From: Simplicispira suum
GTDB lineage: Bacteria > Pseudomonadota > Gammaproteobacteria > Burkholderiales > Burkholderiaceae_C
Length of the DNA: 64,000 nucleotides
Direction of reading: 5' to 3'
NCBI RefSeq assembly: GCF_003008595.1
Contig: NZ_CP027669.1
Coordinates: 3,472,001-3,536,000, forward strand
This document shows, one piece after another, positions 57,682 through 64,000 of the stretch. Position numbers and translations under genes: made by a program. The notes under the pieces are model-generated. The model was given only the letters and a program-made list of their open reading frames with translations, did not search any database and was not told the DNA's origin. Positions within the stretch are counted from its first letter, which is position 1, and the number at the start of each line of letters is the position of its first letter.

Positions 57682-60110
57682 TGCACCTGGCCATTGATCC
57701 TGCCTGGTACGGCGCATTTGACGACCTGCAGGAAGCCGTGTGGGTGGTTGACGCCGACGCGCGCAGCATTGTGTTTGCCAATCTCGCTGCCGGTCGATTG
57801 CTGGGCTTGCCGCGCGAACAACTGCTGGGCGCTGCCGTGGAGCGCTTTGCGGCAACGCCGCAGGACCAGGCGTTCTGGGCCGACACCCGGCTGGTGGTGG
57901 CTGACGGCATTGAATCTCTTTCGGCCGTGCTGCGTGCCGACGGTGAACTGCTGCCCGTGATGCGTCGCGTGACACCGCTCGCCATGGCGCCGGGTTTGGG
58001 CGCCATGCTGGTGACCATGGTCGACTGCAGCGAGCACCAGCGCGCAGAACATGAGCTGGAGCGCTTGCTCTCGGAGTTGCGCGCCACGCTGGATTCGGTG
58101 GCCGACGGCATTCTGGTCTGTGGGCTCGATGGTCGGATTCGCGCCTTCAACCAGCGCCTGGTGCGCATTTGGAATATCCCGCAATCGCTGCTACTCAAGC
58201 GCGATGACGCGAGCTTGCACGCTTTTCTGGCCGGCCGGGTGCAAGATTCTGTTGCCTACCATGCTCAGCTTGCACAAATGCAGGAAGATCCGCGCGCGCC
58301 CACGCGCGACGTGCTGCAACTTCAAGGCGGACAGATCGTCGAGCGCCGCAGTGTGCCGCAGCTCAGTCATGGCAGCGTCACCGGCCGGGTGTTTTCGTTT
58401 CGCGACATCACCGAAGAGGCACAGTCTGAAACCGCCTTGCGCATGGCGGCTGTTGCCTTCGAAGCCAGTCCCTATGCCATCTTCTTTACTGATGCCAGGA
58501 GGATGCTTACCCAGGTGAATCCGATGTTCGAGCGCCTCACCGGCTTGCCTATGGCGCAACTGCTGGGCCGCTGTGTAGAGTCACTGTTCAGTCCTTTGGG
58601 GTCGGATTGGACCGAGCAAATAGAACTTGCCTGGCAGAGTACTGGTGTCTGGAATGGTGAACTTTCCTTAACGCGCGACTCAGAAGCGCCGTGCGCCGTG
58701 CAACTGGCGTGGGTGGTGCTGCGGGGCGCCGACGGAACCCCTGAGCAAAGCATCGGCTTTGTGCGCGATCTTACACAGCAGCATGCCGCCAGAAAGCGCA
58801 TTGACGAGCTTGCGTACCACGATGTTCTGACCGGTTTGCCCAACCGCTTGCAATTGTCCCAGCGCGTGGAGTCCGCGCTGCGCGCTGCGCGCCCTGGGTC
58901 GGCAGGTTTTGCGATTTTGGAGCTGGATCTGGACCGGTTCAAGGTCATCAACGATTCGCTGGGGCACGCCTTTGGCGACCGCGTGCTGCGGCTGGTGGCT
59001 GCGCGTTTGCAGATCTGTCTGCGTCAAATTGACATGCTGTGTCGTCTGGGCGGAGACGAATTCGTTGTCTATCTGCACGCGAGTGATCGGGCCACAGCCG
59101 AGCATGTCGCGCGGCGCATGCTGCAGGAGATGCAACAGCCTTTCGCTCTCGACGGTATCAGTTTTTCCATTCAGGTCAGCATGGGCATCTCTTTGTTCCC
59201 GCAGGATGGTCGACTGCTCGACGAGCTTATCAAGCATGCGGACACCGCGATGTATCGGGTGAAAGAGCGCGGGCGTGGCAATTTTGGCTTTTACCAACCC
59301 GAGATGAACGCCAATCTGCTGGCGCGCATGCAGCTGGAGCATGCAATGCGGCAAGCCTTGGGGCGCAATGACATGCAGGTCCACTTCCAGCCTCAGATCG
59401 ACACGGCGTCGGGGGCCATCGTGGCGGCCGAGGCTTTGCTGCGCTGGACGGACGACGAACTTGGCCCGATTTCTCCAGCTACGTTTATTCCGATCGCAGA
59501 AGACACGGGTTACATCATCACCCTGGGTGCCTGGGTGCTTGAACAATCGGTGAAGGAAGCCGCGCGCTGGATGCGGGGAGGGCATTCGCTCGTGGTATCG
59601 GTCAATGTCTCAGCGCTTGAATTGCGCCAGCCCGATTTTGTCGAACGAATTGCCCGCGTGCTGCAAGAGGCCCAGCTGCCAGCCCAGCTGCTCGAGCTGG
59701 AGCTGACGGAATCCATGCTTCTGCAGGACGCCGAAGAGGCCGCGCAGCGCTTGCAGGCGCTTGCGGAACTGGGTATCGCGTTGGCGATTGATGATTTCGG
59801 TACCGGCTATTCGAGCTTGGCATACCTCAAGAATTTGCCAATCCACAAGCTCAAGATCGATCAGTCCTTCGTCCGTGGATTGCCAGACGACGAAGGGGAT
59901 CGCGCGATCGTCAGCGCCATCATCCACCTGGGTCAGGCGCTCAAGCTCAACGTGGTGGCCGAAGGGGTGGAAACCGAGGCCCAGCGGGCAAGCTTGCAGA
60001 CTCTGCAGTGCAGCCACTATCAGGGCTATCTCTGCTCTGCGGCCATGGCACCGGCTGATTTTGCGCATTGGCTTTCCGGGCAAAGACCCGCTGTCTTAGA
60101 GGCAGATTGA
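57681..60110 (+). CDS. PAS-GGDEF-EAL c-di-GMP turnover protein
   Basis: An 809-residue cytoplasmic protein from the ATG at 57681. Three PAS-like segments (about 1-110, 125-245 and 255-370) precede a GGDEF domain with intact GGDEF and RQID inhibitory site five residues before it. The EAL domain has intact EALLRW, ELELTES, DDFGTGYSS and LKIDQSFV. Both synthesis and breakdown of c-di-GMP are possible; PAS input may bind a small ligand or heme. The one-base overlap with the HD-GYP gene suggests coupled translation. Confidence 0.93.
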   Translation: MHLAIDPAWYGAFDDLQEAVWVVDADARSIVFANLAAGRLLGLPREQLLGAAVERFAATPQDQAFWADTRLVVADGIESLSAVLRADGELLPVMRRVTPLAMAPGLGAMLVTMVDCSEHQRAEHELERLLSELRATLDSVADGILVCGLDGRIRAFNQRLVRIWNIPQSLLLKRDDASLHAFLAGRVQDSVAYHAQLAQMQEDPRAPTRDVLQLQGGQIVERRSVPQLSHGSVTGRVFSFRDITEEAQSETALRMAAVAFEASPYAIFFTDARRMLTQVNPMFERLTGLPMAQLLGRCVESLFSPLGSDWTEQIELAWQSTGVWNGELSLTRDSEAPCAVQLAWVVLRGADGTPEQSIGFVRDLTQQHAARKRIDELAYHDVLTGLPNRLQLSQRVESALRAARPGSAGFAILELDLDRFKVINDSLGHAFGDRVLRLVAARLQICLRQIDMLCRLGGDEFVVYLHASDRATAEHVARRMLQEMQQPFALDGISFSIQVSMGISLFPQDGRLLDELIKHADTAMYRVKERGRGNFGFYQPEMNANLLARMQLEHAMRQALGRNDMQVHFQPQIDTASGAIVAAEALLRWTDDELGPISPATFIPIAEDTGYIITLGAWVLEQSVKEAARWMRGGHSLVVSVNVSALELRQPDFVERIARVLQEAQLPAQLLELELTESMLLQDAEEAAQRLQALAELGIALAIDDFGTGYSSLAYLKNLPIHKLKIDQSFVRGLPDDEGDRAIVSAIIHLGQALKLNVVAEGVETEAQRASLQTLQCSHYQGYLCSAAMAPADFAHWLSGQRPAVLEAD

Positions 60111-60290
60111 AACGCGCGGGGCCGCGCGCCCCGTGTTGGAGTCGCCCGAGGACGCCTACGATATGGGTATCGAACCAGCCGCGGCAAAAGCTGCCGTGCA
60201 CTCGCTTATCCCCTGTAAGCGATCAGCGTATCTGATGCGCGTCCTCCTGATTTGCGCATGGGCCAGGAGTGGGGCGGAGCCGCAGGGACT

Positions 60291-60977
60291 TCAGTCGCCG
60301 GCTGTGGCAGCCAGATGCGCCGCCAGCGCGTCGTCGTCCACGATGGCCACTCGCCCAAAGTCCAAGGACACAATGCCTGATGCCTCCAGGCCGCGCAGCA
60401 CGCGATTGACGGTCTGGCGCGACAACCCACACAACTGGCCGATTTCTTCCTGGGTGAGGTTGAGCCTGCGCGTGCTGCGCCAGAACAGACGGCTGAGGTA
60501 CAGCGCCACGCGGTGTTCTGTTGAGCGCATGCGACCGGCTTCAATGATGGCCATGGCCTGGCCCAGCCGCATGTTCATGTGCAGCACCAGAAACTGGTTG
60601 AATGCCAAGCTGGTCTCGCGCAGGGCGGCGAACAGGGGAAGGGGCAGGCACAGCATGTATGTAGGGCGCAGGGCCACCACGTCATACCTGCGCGGCTCGG
60701 GCTTCATGGCAGAGCCTTCACCGAACCAGTCGCCGTCGGACACGCCGATGAACGCCGATGCGCGCCCCCTGGATTCAGGGCTTCGCAGCATGACCAGGCC
60801 CGACAACACGGCGTGCCAACCCTCCACGGCGGACCCTGCACGCAGCATGACCTCGCCCTTGGCACCTTCAGTGGAATACACGCCATCGCGCAGCCTTTCT
60901 TGCAGATCGATTGGCACGGAGGCAAACCAGGGCTGGCAGGCAATGAAGCGTTCCGCAGAAGGGCTGGTGGAAAACAT
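60291..60977 (-). CDS. Crp/Fnr-family transcriptional regulator
   Basis: A 228-residue protein from the ATG at 60977. The N-terminal cyclic-nucleotide-like domain has GEVMLRAGSAVEGWHAVLSG and GDWFGEGS. The C-terminal HTH is LTQEEIGQLCGLSRQTVNRVLRG. It lacks FNR-type cysteine ligands, so the input is not an iron-sulfur cluster. It also lacks the R-x-x-x-E pattern for clear cAMP binding. It is divergent from the binding-protein gene at 61136 (158 bp). Confidence 0.88.
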   Translation of the reverse strand: MFSTSPSAERFIACQPWFASVPIDLQERLRDGVYSTEGAKGEVMLRAGSAVEGWHAVLSGLVMLRSPESRGRASAFIGVSDGDWFGEGSAMKPEPRRYDVVALRPTYMLCLPLPLFAALRETSLAFNQFLVLHMNMRLGQAMAIIEAGRMRSTEHRVALYLSRLFWRSTRRLNLTQEEIGQLCGLSRQTVNRVLRGLEASGIVSLDFGRVAIVDDDALAAHLAATAGD

Positions 60978-61135
60978 GGCTGGATTGTCACGGCATGCCT
61001 GGGTGCCAGCGCGGGAAAACCCGCTGTAAATGTCAGGCAGGCGACAGGTGTTGGATTTCCACGCCCGGCAACGCACACTGCGCAGCCCTTGCGTCGGGTG
61101 TGATGCCATAGCGGCCCAATGAAACGGAGACAGAA

Positions 61136-62245
61136 ATGCCGAAAAAGAGGTGTGTGCTGGGTATGCTGCTTTCGCTGGCACTGCTGGCCCCCTGGGGTGC
61201 GCTCCGTGCGAGTCCGGGCGTCACCGACAGCGAAATCGTCATCGGCCAGTCGTTGGGCCTGACCGGCCCACTGGCAGCCATGGCCCCCGAACTGGTGAAC
61301 ATTACCAAGACCTACATCGATGGCGTCAACGCCCAGGGTGGCGTGCACGGACGGCGCATTCGAATGGTCACCGAAGACGATGGCTACAAGCCAGAAAACT
61401 CGGTGCGCCTGGTGGGCAAGATGATTGCGCAAGACCATGTCTTTGCCCTCGCCAACCTGACGGGTACGGCCAATGTGGGGGCGGTGCTGCCGTTGTTGGC
61501 CAAGGAGAACCCGCCAGTTCCGCTGATCTCGCCCTTCACGGGAGCCGATCTTCTGCGAGAGCCACCCATCAACCATGTCTTCAACGTCCGCGCCAGCTAT
61601 GGTGACGAGGTGGAAAAGCTGGTGCAACACCTGACCACCCTGGGCGTGCAGCGCATCTCTGTGCTGTGGATGAACAACGGGTTCGGTAAGGATGGCTTGG
61701 CCGGTGCACGCAAGTCCATGGAAAAGCGCGGCCTCAAGCTGCACTCGGACGCGCCCATTCAGGCCGATTCGTCCGACGTGCAGCAGGCGGTGCAGATTTT
61801 GAGCGCCACAGAGCCCGACGCCATCATCATGATCACAGCCGGCGCGCCGACGGTCGCTTTCATCAAGGCCTATCGCAAGGTGAGCCGCGCAGCCCGCTTC
61901 TACACGACTTCGGTGATGGGATCGCAGTCCACCATTCAGGCGTTGGGACCGGATGGCATCGGGGTGGTGGTCACATCGGTAGTACCGTTCCCATGGAGCC
62001 AGAGCATGCCTGTCGCGCGGGAGTATCGCGAGGTGCTGAAAAAGGCCGGGATGGAAGCGACGGTGTCTTTTATAGGACTGGAGACCTTCATCAATGCCAA
62101 GGTGATGGTCGAGGGCCTGCGCCGTGCGGGCAGGGACCTGACCCGGCCCCGCTTCATCCAGGCCATGGAATCTATGCAGCGGTTCGATGTGGGGGGATTC
62201 GAGGTGGATTTGGCAAGGGAGCGCGCCAGGGTTCACGCTTCGTAG
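61136..62245 (+). CDS. Periplasmic substrate-binding protein (branched-chain amino acid type)
   Basis: A 369-residue protein with a signal peptide (residues 1-25, CVLGMLLSLALLAPWGALRA). EIVIGQSLGLTGPLAA, GVNAQGGVHGRRIRMVTED and GDEVEKLVQHLTTLGVQRISV are typical of the LivJ/Peripla_BP_6 group. No permease or ATPase genes are nearby, so it may serve a distant transporter or a sensor. Ligand unknown. It is divergent from the Crp-family gene and 84 bp upstream of the acyl-CoA ligase. Confidence 0.9.
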   Translation: MPKKRCVLGMLLSLALLAPWGALRASPGVTDSEIVIGQSLGLTGPLAAMAPELVNITKTYIDGVNAQGGVHGRRIRMVTEDDGYKPENSVRLVGKMIAQDHVFALANLTGTANVGAVLPLLAKENPPVPLISPFTGADLLREPPINHVFNVRASYGDEVEKLVQHLTTLGVQRISVLWMNNGFGKDGLAGARKSMEKRGLKLHSDAPIQADSSDVQQAVQILSATEPDAIIMITAGAPTVAFIKAYRKVSRAARFYTTSVMGSQSTIQALGPDGIGVVVTSVVPFPWSQSMPVAREYREVLKKAGMEATVSFIGLETFINAKVMVEGLRRAGRDLTRPRFIQAMESMQRFDVGGFEVDLARERARVHAS

Positions 62246-62329
62246 ATTTGACCATCATTGGTGCGGGCGGCAAGTTCACCCGTTAGGATGGTTCTGTTTG
62301 TGTGATACGGATCGTTAAAAGGAGCACAT

Positions 62330-63967
62330 ATGCTGGGTTTAATGCAGAGTCAGCCACTCTTGATTTCCTCGTTGATTGAGTTTGCCGAGCGCCACCATGG
62401 AGACGGAGAAATCGTCTCGCGCCGCGTCGAGGGAGACATTCATCGCTATACCTACCGTGATCTGGCCGCGCGATCCCGCCAGCTCGCCAACGCTCTGGAC
62501 GAGGCGGGTCTGGCTTTTGGTGATCGCGTCGCCACCCTGGCCTGGAACGGCTACCGCCACATGGAGATGTACTTTGGTGTGAGCGGCTCGGGGCGGGTGG
62601 TACATACGGTCAATCCGCGCCTGCACCCCGAGCAGATTGCCTGGATCATGAACCACGCGGAGGACCAGATCCTTTGCTTTGACCTGACCTTCCTGCCTCT
62701 GGTGCAGGCCGTGCATGCCAAGTGCGCCGGCGTAAAAAAATGGGTTGCGCTTTGCGACCCAGACCGCCTGCCGGCGGACAGCGGAGTACCCGGACTGGTG
62801 AGCTACGAAACCTGGATTGGTGCGAAATCTTCCGACTACGCCTGGCCGCAATTTGACGAAAACACTGCGTCCAGCATGTGCTACACCAGCGGCACAACCG
62901 GCAACCCCAAGGCGGCGCTCTACAGCCACCGCTCCACCGTATTGCACGCCTACGCTGCGGCATTGCCCGACGTCATGTGCCTCTCGGCTCGCGACGCTGT
63001 GTTGCCTGTGGTGCCCATGTTCCACGTCAATGCCTGGGGCATTCCGTATTCGGCCGCATTGACCGGCTGCAAGCTGGTATTCCCAGGCCCGGCGCTCGAT
63101 GGCAAGTCAATTTACGAACTGATCGAAGCCGAGAAGGTGACCTATGCAGCTGGCGTACCGACGGTATGGCAAATGCTGCTGGGCCATCTGCGTCCCGCAG
63201 GCCTTAAGTTCAGCACGCTCAAACGCACCGTCATTGGCGGATCGGCCTGCCCACCGGCAATGATCACAGCGTTCCAGGACGAGTTCGGTGTGGAGGTGCT
63301 GCACGCCTGGGGCATGACGGAGATGAGCCCGCTGGGTACGCTGTGCACGCTCAAGAACAAGCAACTCGAACTTCCCAAAGATGAGCAAATGAAGATCCTG
63401 CAAAAGCAGGGTCGAGCCATTTATGGCGTGGACATGAAGATCGTCGATGGCGACGGCAAGGAGCTGCCCTGGGACGGCAAAACCTACGGCGACCTGCTGG
63501 TGCGTGGTCCGTGGATCATTGAAAGTTACTACAAGGGAGAGAATCCGCTCATCCAGGATGCGCAGGGTCGCGGCTGGTTCCCAACGGGCGACGTCGCCAC
63601 CATTGATGCCGACGGCTTCATGCAGATCACGGACCGCAGCAAGGACGTGATCAAGTCAGGCGGCGAATGGATCAGCTCGATCGACATCGAGAACATCGCC
63701 ATGGCGCATCCGGCCGTGGCCATGGCGGCGTGTATCGGTATGCCGCACCCCAAATGGGATGAACGCCCCATCGTAGCGATCACGCTCAAACCCGGCGCCG
63801 AACTCACGCGAGAGGAGTTGCTCGCGTTTTATGAGGGCAAAACCGCGAAATGGCAGATCCCTGACGACGTGGTGTTTGTCGACGCAATTCCCTTGGGCGC
63901 GACGGGCAAGATGCTCAAGACCCGCCTGCGTGAACAGCTCAAGGACTATCGGCTGCCGGGCATCTAA
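62330..63967 (+). CDS. Medium/long-chain acyl-CoA ligase, AlkK-like
   Basis: A 545-residue adenylating enzyme preceded by [28 protein letters not shown] is the ATP-binding loop. [12 protein letters not shown] and [13 protein letters not shown] hold the conserved Asp and the catalytic Lys of the C-terminal lid. [12 protein letters not shown] and [13 protein letters not shown] resemble Pseudomonas AlkK (medium-chain fatty acid activation). It makes acyl-CoA for beta-oxidation. The 33 bp after its stop codon to the window end hold no feature. Confidence 0.93.
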   Translation: MLGLMQSQPLLISSLIEFAERHHGDGEIVSRRVEGDIHRYTYRDLAARSRQLANALDEAGLAFGDRVATLAWNGYRHMEMYFGVSGSGRVVHTVNPRLHPEQIAWIMNHAEDQILCFDLTFLPLVQAVHAKCAGVKKWVALCDPDRLPADSGVPGLVSYETWIGAKSSDYAWPQFDENTASSMCYTSGTTGNPKAALYSHRSTVLHAYAAALPDVMCLSARDAVLPVVPMFHVNAWGIPYSAALTGCKLVFPGPALDGKSIYELIEAEKVTYAAGVPTVWQMLLGHLRPAGLKFSTLKRTVIGGSACPPAMITAFQDEFGVEVLHAWGMTEMSPLGTLCTLKNKQLELPKDEQMKILQKQGRAIYGVDMKIVDGDGKELPWDGKTYGDLLVRGPWIIESYYKGENPLIQDAQGRGWFPTGDVATIDADGFMQITDRSKDVIKSGGEWISSIDIENIAMAHPAVAMAACIGMPHPKWDERPIVAITLKPGAELTREELLAFYEGKTAKWQIPDDVVFVDAIPLGATGKMLKTRLREQLKDYRLPGI

Positions 63968-64000
63968 AGCGGAGTAGAGCGCTGGGCAAAGTCGCACGCG

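Overview
The window is chromosomal DNA from a betaproteobacterium, almost certainly of the family Comamonadaceae (Acidovorax-like; genus not resolved). It is GC-rich and densely coded, with housekeeping operons in the order usual for Betaproteobacteria. It also carries two families of dispersed palindromic repeats that I associate with Comamonadaceae. I see no prophage, plasmid backbone, complete insertion sequence, rRNA operon or CRISPR array. One tRNA gene, tRNA-Pro(GGG), is present.

Layout: 0-4.9 kb holds two alpha/beta hydrolases, a Nudix hydrolase, an FAH-family protein, pgeF and a small membrane protein. At 5-9 kb is the polyhydroxybutyrate (PHB) operon phaC-phaA-phaB, closed by a strong terminator. 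At 9-17 kb, on the minus strand, lie dapC-dapD-pilU-dapE-prmB and an ABC-F ATPase; most of the dap genes overlap by 4 bp, and a pilus-retraction ATPase sits among the lysine/diaminopimelate genes. At 17-25 kb are a chemoreceptor with a C-terminal Cache domain, an RnfB-like ferredoxin, PHB depolymerase phaZ with a histone-like tail, a small alarmone synthetase just upstream of it, and a CHASE-PAS-GGDEF-EAL protein. At 25-35 kb are a MITE-like hairpin element, dusA, and the translation operon thrS-infC-rpmI-rplT-pheS-pheT-ihfA-merR-tRNA-Pro.

At 35-45 kb are an acyl-CoA-ligase/GNAT fusion, putA with a divergent Lrp-type regulator, rlmD, a lipoprotein and a BI-1 family membrane protein. At 45-53 kb is an iron-uptake block: hemP, exbD, exbB, tonB, bfd, an alpha-hydroxy acid oxidase, a piuC-type dioxygenase and a catecholate-type TonB-dependent receptor, with three visible Fur-box-like sites. 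At 53-61 kb are a SWIB protein, fnr divergent from hemN with an FNR box between them, a SafE-like membrane protein, an HD-GYP protein translationally coupled to a PAS-GGDEF-EAL protein, and a second Crp/Fnr regulator. The window ends with a periplasmic binding protein and an AlkK-like acyl-CoA ligase.

Themes: carbon storage (PHB synthesis and mobilisation beside a ppGpp synthetase), iron uptake, oxygen sensing and c-di-GMP turnover. The most unusual signal is a family of palindromic repeats about 50-70 bp long that lies between genes, where some copies act as terminators, and also inside the reading frames of pgeF, dapE, rlmD and yheS, where it appears to add in-frame peptide segments.
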